Below, piece by piece: positions 1-7,852 of a DNA stretch of 16,128 bases. How positions within the stretch are numbered: the first letter of the stretch is position 1; the number at the start of each line of letters is the position of its first letter. The notes below the pieces were generated by a model. It worked only from the letters and a program-made list of their open reading frames with translations, made no database searches and was not told where the DNA came from. This DNA is from Candidatus Gastranaerophilales bacterium (GTDB taxonomy: Bacteria > Cyanobacteriota > Vampirovibrionia > Gastranaerophilales > Gastranaerophilaceae): contig CALVER010000014.1 of NCBI GenBank assembly GCA_944326625.1, positions 1-16,128 on the forward strand, written 5' to 3'. The position numbers and the translations under genes are program-made.

Positions 1-78
1 TTCGGAGCGTTAGCGAAAAATTTTTGAAAATTTGTTATCATACCTCAGAAATTAGTTTTTATGTGAAATATCTGTTTA

Positions 79-107
79 TTGCAAAAGATAGATTTATGAA
101 TTACAAT
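79..107 (+). promoter_or_regulatory. Sigma70-type promoter of the alcohol dehydrogenase gene
   Basis: TTGCAA at 79-84 and TACAAT at 102-107 are separated by exactly 17 bases, so both hexamers are close to consensus at ideal spacing. Transcription would begin near 114 and give a leader of about 23 bases that contains the ribosome binding site AAAGGAGAG (122-130). Confidence 0.7.
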
Positions 108-136
108 ATATGTGTAGAATGAAAGGAGAGTTTATT

Positions 137-1345
137 ATGTGGGAAAAAGACATTAATATTAACGATATTCGTGAAATCAGAACACGCACGTCAGTATTTT
201 TCGGCGTAGGTGCAATCAAAAAAATTGAAGATATCGCAAAAGATTTGAAAACAAAAGGCATTGATAAAGTCATTGTAATGTCAGGACGAAATGCCTATAA
301 AGCAACAGGCGCATGGGATTATGTTGAAAAAGCGCTTAAAAATAACGGTATAGATTATGTAAATTACGATCAGGTAACACCGAACCCGACAACACACCAC
401 GTTAACGATGCAGCAAAAATCGCCCGCGAATTCGGTGCAAAATGCGTCATCGCAATCGGCGGCGGCTCACCGACAGATGCCGGCAAATCAGTTGCTATTC
501 TGCTTGAATATCCCGACAAAAACGCTAATGATATATACGAATTCAAATTTACACCGGAAAAAGCCGCACCTATCGTTTCTATCAACCTTACACACGGTAC
601 CGGTACCGAAACTAACAGATTTGCCGTTGTAACTGTTCCTGAAAAGAATTTCAAACCTGCAATTGCTTATGACTGCATCTACCCGATGTATGCAATTGAT
701 GATCCGCAATTGATGACTAAATTGTCACCGAAACAAACCCGCTACGTTTCAATTGATGCGGTAAACCATGTTGTTGAAGCGGCTACAAGTACCGTTACAT
801 CGCCTTATGCAGTTACTCTTGCACGTGAAGTTATTGCTGACGTCGCAAAATATCTGCCTAAAGCAAATGAAAATCCTGATGATTTAGAGGCAAGGTATTT
901 CCTGGCTTATGCGGCAATGATGGGCGGGGTATGTTTTGATAACGGTTTGTTACATTATACACACGCGCTTGAACATCCTTTGAGCGCCGTCAAACCCGAA
1001 CTCGCACACGGGCTGGGGCTTGCAATGCTTTTGCCTGCGGTTATTAAAGTAATTTACAAAGACAGAGCAAATATCCTCGCAGATATTTTATCACCGATTG
1101 TTCCGGGTCTAGCCGGCAATCCCGATGAAGCTGAAAAAGCTGCAAAAGGCGTTCAGGATTGGTTATTCTCAGTCGGCGTAACCGAAAAACTTACAGACGA
1201 AGGCTTTACTGAAGGTGACGTTGAAAAACTCGTTGATTTGGTCTATACTACACCTTCATTAAGCGGTCTTTTAGACATTGCACCGTCAGGAAACGGCCGC
1301 GGGGTGGTTGAAGAAATTTACAAAAATTCTTTAAGACCTCTATAA
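137..1345 (+). CDS. Iron-containing (group III) alcohol dehydrogenase
   Basis: NAD(P)-dependent interconversion of aldehydes/ketones and alcohols, a cytoplasmic fermentation enzyme that re-oxidises NAD(P)H. The 402-residue product has the group III layout: an N-terminal nucleotide-binding half with GGGSPTDAGK (about residues 108-117) and THGTGTETNRFAV, then an all-helical metal-binding half. The expected metal ligands are present: Asp207 and His211 in IDAVNHVVEAA, His276 in HALEHPL, and His291 in AHG. The closest family style I recall is the hyperthermophile/clostridial Fe-alcohol dehydrogenase, but substrate and cofactor preference cannot be read from sequence. The start at 137 is chosen because AAAGGAGAG lies 6 bases upstream; an in-frame ATG at 110 would add nine residues, lacks an SD and would lie upstream of the predicted transcript start. 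The gene is monocistronic, with its own promoter and terminator. Confidence 0.95.
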   Translation: MWEKDININDIREIRTRTSVFFGVGAIKKIEDIAKDLKTKGIDKVIVMSGRNAYKATGAWDYVEKALKNNGIDYVNYDQVTPNPTTHHVNDAAKIAREFGAKCVIAIGGGSPTDAGKSVAILLEYPDKNANDIYEFKFTPEKAAPIVSINLTHGTGTETNRFAVVTVPEKNFKPAIAYDCIYPMYAIDDPQLMTKLSPKQTRYVSIDAVNHVVEAATSTVTSPYAVTLAREVIADVAKYLPKANENPDDLEARYFLAYAAMMGGVCFDNGLLHYTHALEHPLSAVKPELAHGLGLAMLLPAVIKVIYKDRANILADILSPIVPGLAGNPDEAEKAAKGVQDWLFSVGVTEKLTDEGFTEGDVEKLVDLVYTTPSLSGLLDIAPSGNGRGVVEEIYKNSLRPL

Positions 1346-1350
1346 GTTTT

Positions 1351-1376
1351 AAAAGCCCTCAATTTTGAGGGCTTTT
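1351..1376. terminator. Intrinsic terminator shared by two convergent transcripts
   Basis: AAAAGCCCTCAA (1351-1362) and TTGAGGGCTTTT (1365-1376) form a perfect 12-bp stem with a tiny loop, starting 5 bases after the alcohol dehydrogenase stop. On the + strand a long T-rich run follows, ideal for Rho-independent termination. On the - strand the stem itself ends in TTTT, so it can also end the seven-gene operon from the right, whose last stop codon (1375-1377) is inside the stem. It is the only convincing intrinsic terminator I found in the window. Confidence 0.85.
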
Positions 1377-2043
1377 ATTTTTTCATTTTTTTAAGTAATT
1401 CTTTTTTCTCATCCGAAATTCTATAAGATTCACAGGCTTTTTGAATTGATTTATTATAAACCCATTTTGAAATATCCGACTTTTTAAAATATTTCAGGGT
1501 TTTGTCCCAATATTTTACAAAACAAATCGAAAATGCCCACGCAACGGCCATTTTGGCGTAATAGCCGTCATGATTGATTTTATCTAAAATTTCAATGACT
1601 CTGTCAATATATTCATCATCCAAAAAATAATCCAATAACATAACAACGCCAAAACGAATTTCGTATTCTTTGTCGGAATTTAAATAATCTTTTAAAAATT
1701 CCCAGACAAGCGATTTATTTTTATTTGTAAACTTCAAATTTGAACAAACAACGTCACACACCCCCCAGCTTGTAATTTTCGGAACAAATTCCCTGAGCAA
1801 AACAAGCCTCTCCGCTGCATCAATTTTTGCATAACCTATCAAAAGCCCCTGTATCATTAATTCTTCATAATACAGGTCATCTTTATAATTCCGCCAGCCG
1901 GAAGTTTTGGATAATTCCTTTGCAATTCTTCTGATATCCGGAACCCTGACCCCCAGAACATTATCTATATTAGGCACAAGAGCCGAATGAAATTTTTGAT
2001 ATTTTTTATCTTGAAGCTCTAAAAGTCTTTTTCTCACGTTCAT
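1375..2043 (-). CDS. AlkD-like DNA alkylation repair glycosylase
   Basis: A 222-residue HEAT-repeat protein of the DNA alkylation repair family (AlkC/AlkD superfamily), expected to excise N3- and N7-alkylated purines without base flipping. Family signatures are visible: GVRVPDIRRIAKE near residue 31, YYEELMIQGLLIGYAK near 58, a W-x-x-x-D motif at Trp93/Asp97, EIRFGVVMLLDYF with Arg130, and KMAVAWAFS with Trp169. Their spacing matches the Trp109, Asp113, Arg148 and Trp187 set I recall for Bacillus cereus AlkD (4 and 39 residues between the outer pairs), so the enzyme is probably active. Its ATG overlaps the upstream TPR gene's TGA in ATGA (2040-2043), the classic translational-coupling arrangement. 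It is the last gene of its operon and ends inside the terminator stem. Confidence 0.88.
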   Translation of the reverse strand: MNVRKRLLELQDKKYQKFHSALVPNIDNVLGVRVPDIRRIAKELSKTSGWRNYKDDLYYEELMIQGLLIGYAKIDAAERLVLLREFVPKITSWGVCDVVCSNLKFTNKNKSLVWEFLKDYLNSDKEYEIRFGVVMLLDYFLDDEYIDRVIEILDKINHDGYYAKMAVAWAFSICFVKYWDKTLKYFKKSDISKWVYNKSIQKACESYRISDEKKELLKKMKK

Positions 2044-2591
2044 TGCTGATAAACCAGTTCCCTTATGTATTTTTTAATTGACGGTGTAATTATCAAATCC
2101 GGTTCCGTCATACAAAATTCGTCCAAAATTGTAATGGCTCTTTTTGTTTCACCCTTTTGTGCATACAAAACCCCGAGCATAACTTTGTTTAATGGATTAG
2201 AACCGTCTGAATATTTTACAATCTGTTCATCAACAGTGCCAAGAGCCTTAAAGGTTTTGGCAAGGTTTTGATAATATTTAAAGCTTAAACTATACTGTTT
2301 CAAAGCTCTCTGAAAACAATCAAGCGCGTAATCAGGATAACCTATTATAAGATAAACTTCACCGAGATTGTTATAATAAACGGCGGTTGCCTGAGTATTC
2401 GGATTTAAGCTTATGGCAATTTTATACTCTTGAATTGCCGCATAATAACATTTTTCATTTACATACATCAAACCCAAATTATTGTGCATATAAGCATTTT
2501 TTTCAGCATCAATAACATATACATCGGGCTTTTTATATGCCGATGTTAAAAAAGACATAAGTATTAATGCTGTTAAACAAAACTTTTTCAT
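2040..2591 (-). CDS. Secreted TPR-repeat protein (183 aa)
   Basis: A basic N-terminus plus hydrophobic stretch (residues 1-18) indicates Sec export; no clear lipobox. At least two tetratricopeptide repeats follow: about residues 34-67 (NNLGLMYVNEKCYYAAIQEY..) and 71-104 (NNLGEVYLIIGYPDYALDCF..), then a degenerate repeat around 134-165. TPRs mediate protein-protein contacts; nothing reveals the partner. It starts 21 bases after the MBL hydrolase stop, has no SD, and carries AATAAT six bases before the ATG (on its own strand), so it may be read through the operon, leaderless, or both. The last codons overlap the AlkD gene. A second secreted TPR protein sits at the head of this gene block, so the two may serve one process. 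Confidence 0.8.
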   Translation of the reverse strand: MKKFCLTALILMSFLTSAYKKPDVYVIDAEKNAYMHNNLGLMYVNEKCYYAAIQEYKIAISLNPNTQATAVYYNNLGEVYLIIGYPDYALDCFQRALKQYSLSFKYYQNLAKTFKALGTVDEQIVKYSDGSNPLNKVMLGVLYAQKGETKRAITILDEFCMTEPDLIITPSIKKYIRELVYQQ

Positions 2592-2612
2592 TACACAATT
2601 ATTAATTTTTTT

Positions 2613-3536
2613 CTACAAAATTTCAAGCTGCAAACCTTCTTTTGCCATTATGACATTATCAGGAAATTTTTGAGAATAATGTTCATTAATTCTGTTGAGT
2701 TTTTCATCGTCATAACCGGGTTCAAAATGGAAAAATACAAGTTTCCCGGCATTTGATTGTCTTTGGGCTTCAACTGCCATATCAAAGGTGGAATGCCCGT
2801 AGCCTTGTTTCGGAGAATACTGATTCAGATAATCTTCCGTTGTATATTGCGCATCGTGGATAAGTACGTCACAATTCCTTGCAAAATCAACCAATTTTTT
2901 ATCCCCGCCCAGATAACTTTCTTTATCCGTAGCATATACAACCGATTTTCCTTTATAATAAATTTTATAAATCATAACCCCCTCTTGCGGATGGGCGTAA
3001 GACTTGTAACACGAAATTACAACGTCGTCAGGCAGAATATTTTCCTGAGATTTGCAGATAATAGGCTCCGACCCGTGTCTTAAGATAATCAAATCATTTG
3101 ACGAGATATTTTTGATATCAAGTTTTCCTGCAATATCACCCAGATCCAGCGGAAAAGTTTTTCCGAACAAAACATTTGACAATTCATCGGACAAATTTTC
3201 TTCTTCGCAAACAGAACCGAAAACCGAAAGAACGGTTGATTTCAGATGCAGAGGTCTGAAAAACGTAAAGCCCTGAATATGATCTTGATGAATATGTGAT
3301 AAAAGCACCGTAGCCCTGACAGGTGTTCTTTCTTCAGGAGTAAATCCCGACGTAATATATTTTTCCATAAGTTCATCGCCGACACTTATCATGCCTGTTC
3401 CGGCATCAAGAATAATCAAATGCCCGCCGGCGTTCACCTCTACGCAGGCAGTATTGCCGCCGTATTCCAAAAAATCTTTAGAAGAAATAGGATAACTTCC
3501 TCTGACGCCTCTGAATTTTAAACTGAATTCACTCAT
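2613..3536 (-). CDS. Metallo-beta-lactamase-fold phosphodiesterase-like hydrolase
   Basis: A 307-residue MBL-fold protein without signal peptide, so probably cytoplasmic. Motifs, numbered from the ATG: GVRGSYP near 10-16, YGGNTACVEV, LILDAGTG near 42-48, the metal motif HIHQDH (His81, His83, Asp85, His86), Asp204 in YATDKE, HDAQYT (Asp228), GYGHST (His248) and FFHFEP (His270). This is the RNase Z/PhnP-like branch, whose characterised members cleave phosphodiesters, including cyclic phosphates; the substrate is unknown. The ATG at 3536 is chosen because GAGG lies 5 bases upstream; an in-frame GTG at 3542 overlaps that SD. The start overlaps the upstream phosphoesterase stop by 8 bases, so translation is probably coupled. 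Alternative: a ribonuclease Z paralogue, less likely because the tRNA exosite arm is not evident. Confidence 0.88.
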   Translation of the reverse strand: MSEFSLKFRGVRGSYPISSKDFLEYGGNTACVEVNAGGHLIILDAGTGMISVGDELMEKYITSGFTPEERTPVRATVLLSHIHQDHIQGFTFFRPLHLKSTVLSVFGSVCEEENLSDELSNVLFGKTFPLDLGDIAGKLDIKNISSNDLIILRHGSEPIICKSQENILPDDVVISCYKSYAHPQEGVMIYKIYYKGKSVVYATDKESYLGGDKKLVDFARNCDVLIHDAQYTTEDYLNQYSPKQGYGHSTFDMAVEAQRQSNAGKLVFFHFEPGYDDEKLNRINEHYSQKFPDNVIMAKEGLQLEIL

Positions 3537-4512
3537 TAACACCTCGCTGTTTTTTGATTACAAAAACTCCGTTTTGATCTTTTTCTTCACCACTGTAGAT
3601 TGATGATGCAAACACCATAAGTTTTGCAAGTTTTTGAACATTTTTCAAACGTGTTTCCTTAAATTCTATATTAAATATAACTTTATTTCTTCTGTTTTCA
3701 ATATTTATAACCCTGAAAGCATTGGGATAAGACACGAGAGAAGGTGTGCTTACATACAAAACATTATTATTTTGTGTAATTTTCGCGGCATGGTAGTGAC
3801 CCGTAAAAACACCTATAGGGTTTTTATATTTTTCAATAATTGCCTGCACCTCTCCGGCATTTCTCATCCTGTGATTAGGACTCGGAAACGGCTCAATAAC
3901 AGGTACATGCATAAAAATAAGAACAATATCTTTTTGAGAATTCTTTAATTCTTCATCCAGCCACTTCAACTCCTCCGGATAAATATAACCGTTAGCCGTA
4001 ATTTCCGTATCTATAATACTGTCAAGAACAATAACTTTATAACCCTTTTTCGGTACAAAAGAATAATAAGGCTTTTCAAAAGTAAAATTAGGATTATTTT
4101 CCCTCAGAATACTTAAATACATACTTTTTGTAAGATATCCGCCCACGCATATATCATGGTTTCCGAAAGCAAAATACCATGGAGCATTCAAATTTTTTAA
4201 ATGCGGCAAGACTGCATGAAGTTCTTTTTCAAAAGGTTTGTCTATCAGGTCGCCTGTAAACATAACAAAATTGATATTTGGAATTAAATTAACCTGTTCG
4301 ATTGCATCATCCAAAAGCTTTGGAGATTCTGCCGTCATCTTAAATGTCGTATTAGGTGCATCTTTCAAAAAATGGTCATCGGAAATCTGCACAAATTTAA
4401 GACCTGACGCATTTGTATATCCTTGCACCCAAAACAGCATTATCCCGACAAGGATAAAGGTGAATACCCAGTTTTTTAATTTAGTTAAAAATTTTTCTTT
4501 TCTGCGTCCCAT
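3529..4512 (-). CDS. Membrane-anchored calcineurin-like metallophosphoesterase
   Basis: A 327-residue protein with a single N-terminal membrane segment (about residues 14-33) after a Lys/Arg-rich tail, predicting a catalytic domain on the outer face of the inner membrane. All metallophosphoesterase blocks are present in order: D-x-H in ISDDHF (Asp45, His47), GDLID (Asp88), GNHD (117-120), the His of FMHVP (His202) and GHYH (238-241). The family hydrolyses phosphomonoesters, phosphodiesters or lipid-linked diphosphates using two metal ions; the spacing resembles the cyclic nucleotide phosphodiesterase/Icc subgroup, but the substrate cannot be assigned. It begins on the base directly after the upstream TAG stop (zero spacing, weak GGGAAG SD) and overlaps the MBL gene downstream, so it is the core of a coupled operon. 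The C-terminal about 50 residues are Lys-rich and unrecognised. Confidence 0.88.
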   Translation of the reverse strand: MGRRKEKFLTKLKNWVFTFILVGIMLFWVQGYTNASGLKFVQISDDHFLKDAPNTTFKMTAESPKLLDDAIEQVNLIPNINFVMFTGDLIDKPFEKELHAVLPHLKNLNAPWYFAFGNHDICVGGYLTKSMYLSILRENNPNFTFEKPYYSFVPKKGYKVIVLDSIIDTEITANGYIYPEELKWLDEELKNSQKDIVLIFMHVPVIEPFPSPNHRMRNAGEVQAIIEKYKNPIGVFTGHYHAAKITQNNNVLYVSTPSLVSYPNAFRVINIENRRNKVIFNIEFKETRLKNVQKLAKLMVFASSIYSGEEKDQNGVFVIKKQRGVNE

Positions 4513-5397
4513 CTACTTCCCGATTTTAGCTTTTATCTCATTATACTTTGAATTAACCGTTTTGTCGTCATCAAAGAGGAGGATTGATTTATCAAGATTA
4601 TTCAACGCTTCGTTGTAATTTCCGAGCCCGTCATAACAAAGTCCGATATATTTATAGATTTCAGCCGTCTGAATTTCCGGAGTCAATTTTTCAAGTTTAT
4701 CTTTTGCCTGCTGGTATCTTTTCATGTTGTAAAGGATTTTTCCTTCCAAAAATCTGTTATCAATAGAATTTTCCAATGCGATTGCGGTTAAAATATCACT
4801 TAACGCATCATCATTATTATTTAAATTTGCTTCACAGCGTGCTCTTAGGGCGTATGCAAAATCATCCTGCTGATTAAGTTTAAGATACTGATTCAAATAA
4901 GTGACAGCCTGCTGAAAATTTCCGAGTTCAAAGTAGCAGATTGCGATTTCAAGATAACACTGATTAAAATTCGGTTTTTCATTAACTGATTTTACAAAAA
5001 AGCTTATTGCCTGAGTATAATTTTTATTTTGGCGGTGGAATTGTCCCAGAAAATAATATGCCCAATAATCTTTTCCGTCGGTTAAAGCTGTCAATTCACC
5101 AGCTTTGTTGCCTGCTTTTTTATAATTTACGGCCTGTTTTACGGCATTACTTTTGGGAAGGATGAACGAAGTATTTTTACCTTCGATAATTTGCTGCAAG
5201 CCGTTTTTTAAGTCTTGCACCGTTACGTTATTCGGTTCAATAGATAAAATATTATCAAGATATTTAATTGCTTCCGTATAATTTCCTTCAATACAGTAAT
5301 TCGTTGCTATGTCAAAATAATCCTCAGTCATTTCATTAGCAAACGCAAACGGACATAATAACGCAAAAAATAATCCTGTTAAAATCAGTTTTTTCAT
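4513..5397 (-). CDS. Secreted TPR-repeat protein (294 aa)
   Basis: Residues 1-20 form a Sec signal peptide with a predicted cut after AFA (position 20). The mature part is almost entirely tetratricopeptide repeats: about 24-57, then a linker, then five contiguous repeats from about 112 to 278, with typical pairs such as YYFLGQFHRQNKNYTQAISF, IAICYFELGNFQQAVTYL and IGLCYDGLGNYNEALNNL. It should act as a periplasmic scaffold; no catalytic domain is visible. It heads a block in which the next gene starts immediately after its stop, so it probably works with the membrane-anchored phosphoesterase. Its own start has no SD but has TGATATAAT ending six bases upstream, suggesting a separate leaderless transcript in addition to read-through from thrC. 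Confidence 0.85.
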   Translation of the reverse strand: MKKLILTGLFFALLCPFAFANEMTEDYFDIATNYCIEGNYTEAIKYLDNILSIEPNNVTVQDLKNGLQQIIEGKNTSFILPKSNAVKQAVNYKKAGNKAGELTALTDGKDYWAYYFLGQFHRQNKNYTQAISFFVKSVNEKPNFNQCYLEIAICYFELGNFQQAVTYLNQYLKLNQQDDFAYALRARCEANLNNNDDALSDILTAIALENSIDNRFLEGKILYNMKRYQQAKDKLEKLTPEIQTAEIYKYIGLCYDGLGNYNEALNNLDKSILLFDDDKTVNSKYNEIKAKIGK

Positions 5398-5403
5398 AAC
5401 AGG

Positions 5404-5412
5404 ATTATATCA
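5404..5412 (-). promoter_or_regulatory. Extended -10 promoter, leaderless, for the TPR/phosphoesterase block
   Basis: On the minus strand TGATATAAT (5412-5404) is a perfect -10 hexamer with an extended TGn element. Only six bases (CCTGTT) separate it from the ATG at 5397. The start point, about 7 bases past the -10, falls on or beside the A of the ATG. No -35 and no SD are evident. Confidence 0.6.
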
Positions 5413-5430
5413 TAAAATTTAAGAATTTTT

Positions 5431-6483
5431 CTAAATATTCATCACTTTAAGGATTTGGGTCAAATCCGCGGGCGTTTTCTTGACATCCGCATTAGAATAT
5501 TTAATGGCATTATCAGGATCTTTCAAACCGTTTCCTGTCAAAATGCAAACGATTTTTGATCCCGGTTTAACTTTATCTTTGAATTTAATCAAACCTGCAA
5601 CTGATGCAGCGCTTGCGGGTTCTGCAAGAACGCCTTCAGTTGATGCAATCAGCTTATAAGCTTTTACGATTTCTTCATCCGTCACAAAGTTAATCATACC
5701 GTTGCTTTCATCACGTGCGGCTTCTGCTTGTTTCCAGCTTGCGGGATTGCCTATTCTTATGGCTGTTGCAAGGGTTTCAGGGTGCACAATTCTTTCGCCT
5801 TTAACAATTGCGGCAGCGCCTTCGGCCTCAAATCCCATCATTTTCGGCAATTTTTTGGACTTGCCGAGTGAATAAAATTCCTTGTAACCTTTCCAGTACG
5901 CCGTAATATTTCCGGCATTTCCGACAGGTATAAAATGATAATCCGGCGCATCACCAAGTGAATTACAAATTTCAAACGCGCCTGTTTTTTGACCTTCAAT
6001 TCTATAGGGATTGACGGAATTTACAAGTGTAATCGGGTAATTATCGGAAATTTTTCTGACCATTTCAAGCGCCTCATCAAAATTCCCCTGAATAGCAATA
6101 ATTTCAGCGCCATACATCATAGCTTGAGAAAGTTTTCCGAGTGCTATATAACCGTCGGGGATAAGTACATAAGTTTTTAAGCCTCCTTTTGCCCCGTATG
6201 CTGCCGCAGATGCGCTTGTATTGCCGGTTGACGCACATATTATAGCCTCAGAACCTTCTTCTTTCGCTTTGGAAACCGCCATTGTCATGCCGCGGTCTTT
6301 AAAGCTGCCTGTAGGGTTTGAACCTTCAAATTTCAAATAAATTTCAGCCTCCAAACCTATTTTGCGCGCCAAATTGTCCGCTTTAATCAATGGAGTATTA
6401 CCTTCATTCAAAGTTATAACCGGAGTTTTTTCGTTTACCGGAAGATATTCCCTAAAAGTATTTATAAGTCCTTGATAATACAT
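5431..6483 (-). CDS. thrC: Threonine synthase
   Basis: PLP-dependent conversion of O-phosphohomoserine to threonine plus phosphate, the last step of threonine synthesis. The 350-residue product matches the short, Bacillus-type threonine synthase: LNEGNTPLI near residue 25, the PLP lysine Lys62 in GSFKDRG, the phosphate-binding STGNTSASAAAYG loop near 85, PVGNAGNITAYWKGY, RIGNPASW, and EGVLAEPASAASVAGL, followed by LTGNGLKDPD. The ATG lies 3 bases after the hom stop, and its SD (AGGTG) overlaps the end of hom, so the two genes are translationally linked. No thrB (homoserine kinase) is adjacent; that step must be encoded elsewhere. Confidence 0.97.
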   Translation of the reverse strand: MYYQGLINTFREYLPVNEKTPVITLNEGNTPLIKADNLARKIGLEAEIYLKFEGSNPTGSFKDRGMTMAVSKAKEEGSEAIICASTGNTSASAAAYGAKGGLKTYVLIPDGYIALGKLSQAMMYGAEIIAIQGNFDEALEMVRKISDNYPITLVNSVNPYRIEGQKTGAFEICNSLGDAPDYHFIPVGNAGNITAYWKGYKEFYSLGKSKKLPKMMGFEAEGAAAIVKGERIVHPETLATAIRIGNPASWKQAEAARDESNGMINFVTDEEIVKAYKLIASTEGVLAEPASAASVAGLIKFKDKVKPGSKIVCILTGNGLKDPDNAIKYSNADVKKTPADLTQILKVMNI

Positions 6484-6486
6484 AAT

Positions 6487-7764
6487 TTACACCTGCACTC
6501 TTATTAAACTGTTAACGTTATTGATGAAACTGCTTTCTTCAAAAGCTCTGACGGCGTTTTGCATATCTTTTTCCCTGCAAATTTCCGTAATCACTGTAAT
6601 ATCAGCCGTATTATTTTCCAGAACATTTTTCTGAACAATACTTTCAACGCTTATATTACATTCAGCGCAAATATTCCCGATATTTCCGATAACACCTTTA
6701 TTATTTTTTGCATTCAAAGAAAGATAATATTTATTTTCAGTATCCAAAATATTTACGCAATCTGCCAAATCTTCGTGATAGCAGCGCATCATCGGTAAAA
6801 GATAATCCGTTGTACCGAGTTCTGCCGCAATAGCCAGAATATCGCCGACAACGGAACTTGCTGTCGGAAGTTCCCCTGCACCAGGGCCTGAAAGGGTTAT
6901 ATGTCCTATCGGATGACCTGTAAGGCTGACAGCATTTGTTACATAATCTATATGCGCAAGCGTTGACGCCATCGGAACAAGCATTGGATGAACTCTGACG
7001 TCGGCACGGCCTTTTTCATCCATTTTCGCAGAAGCAATAAGTTTAATCTTATAGCCCAGATCATTTGCCGCTTTCATATCTTCCGCGCGAACTTTAGTTA
7101 TCCCTTCTCTATAAACATTTTCAAATTTTATTCTCTTTTTAAAAGCAAGCGTTGCAAGGGTTGTAATTTTATAAGCAGCGTCAAAACCTTCAACATCACC
7201 TGTAGGGTCTGTTTCAGCATAACCCAAATCCTGTGCTTCTTTTAAAACATCATCATAAGACGCGCTTTGAACATCCATTTTGGTCAGGATGTAATTTGTC
7301 GTACCGTTTAAGATAGCTTCAACTTTATTGATTTTGTTGCCTGCAAGAATCGTTTTTATCGGCATAATAATCGGAATCCCGCCTGCAATTGCAGCTTCAT
7401 ACAGTATAACCTTATTATGTTGTTCCGCAAAGTTGAAAATTTCCACTCCGCGTTTTGCAAGAAGTTCTTTGTTAGCGGTTACAATATGCTTGCCGTTTTT
7501 GATTGCTGTAGTAATCAAGTCATACGCCGGTTCCATACCGCCGATAAGCTCGCAAACAATATCTATTTCCGGATTATTTACCACTTCATACGGATTATCC
7601 GTAATTAAATTTTCGTCCAAATTCGGAATATTACGCTTTTTATTTTTGTTTTTGACTGCAATTTTGGCAACCTCAATATTATCAAAAGTCTGAAGCGTCT
7701 TGTAAACACCTGTACCTACTGTACCTAAACCAATTAACCCTATTTTAATTTTTTTCTTTTCCAT
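6487..7764 (-). CDS. hom: Homoserine dehydrogenase with ACT regulatory domain
   Basis: Reduces aspartate semialdehyde to homoserine with NAD(P)H, the branch-point step toward threonine and methionine. Residues 8-19 hold the Rossmann motif GLIGLGTVGTG; the catalytic core shows TANKELLAKRG (Lys99), YEAAIAGGIPII, NGTTNYIL and ETDPTGDVEGFDAAYK (184-199). A C-terminal ACT domain (about 347-425, beginning YYLSLNAKNNKGVIGNIG) suggests feedback inhibition by threonine, as known for this family. Length 425 fits the monofunctional enzyme; no aspartokinase domain. It is the first gene of the seven-gene run. The start at 7764 has no SD; instead TGGTATACT ends six bases before the ATG, so the mRNA is predicted to be leaderless. 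Confidence 0.97.
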   Translation of the reverse strand: MEKKKIKIGLIGLGTVGTGVYKTLQTFDNIEVAKIAVKNKNKKRNIPNLDENLITDNPYEVVNNPEIDIVCELIGGMEPAYDLITTAIKNGKHIVTANKELLAKRGVEIFNFAEQHNKVILYEAAIAGGIPIIMPIKTILAGNKINKVEAILNGTTNYILTKMDVQSASYDDVLKEAQDLGYAETDPTGDVEGFDAAYKITTLATLAFKKRIKFENVYREGITKVRAEDMKAANDLGYKIKLIASAKMDEKGRADVRVHPMLVPMASTLAHIDYVTNAVSLTGHPIGHITLSGPGAGELPTASSVVGDILAIAAELGTTDYLLPMMRCYHEDLADCVNILDTENKYYLSLNAKNNKGVIGNIGNICAECNISVESIVQKNVLENNTADITVITEICREKDMQNAVRAFEESSFINNVNSLIRVQV

Positions 7765-7770
7765 AGATTA

Positions 7771-7779
7771 AGTATACCA
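7771..7779 (-). promoter_or_regulatory. Extended -10 promoter of hom, leaderless
   Basis: Minus-strand TGGTATACT (7779-7771) combines a TGn extension with a 5/6 -10 hexamer and is followed by six bases (TAATCT) and the hom ATG. No purine-rich SD fits between. A TTTACA lies 19 bases upstream, a poor -35. No threonine attenuator or riboswitch is visible in the 88-base gap to the divergent transporter. Confidence 0.6.
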
Positions 7780-7817
7780 TAAACAATAGTATTTATGTAA
7801 AGTTTATGACTTTATAT

Positions 7818-7845
7818 TTGATAAAAATTCGATTAGTTGTATAAT
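7818..7845 (+). promoter_or_regulatory. Promoter of the cation diffusion facilitator gene, leaderless
   Basis: TTGATA (7818-7823), a 16-base spacer and a perfect TATAAT (7840-7845) form a strong sigma70-like promoter. Only seven bases (AAGATTT) separate the -10 from the ATG at 7853, with no SD, so transcription should start at or next to the start codon. Confidence 0.7.
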
Positions 7846-7852
7846 AAGATTT

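Noticed and set aside
3..122. Reading frame open from the left edge to a TGA at 120-122, possibly the 3' end of an upstream gene; another frame ends earlier at 25-27.
   Set aside because: The 39 codons match nothing I know, are AT-rich and run through a good promoter (79-107). Without sequence to the left neither frame can be supported.
5398..5430. Terminator between thrC and the TPR gene (AAAATTCTTAAATTTT-like dyad).
   Set aside because: The stem is all A/T with mismatches and no following T-run, so it is unlikely to stop transcription.
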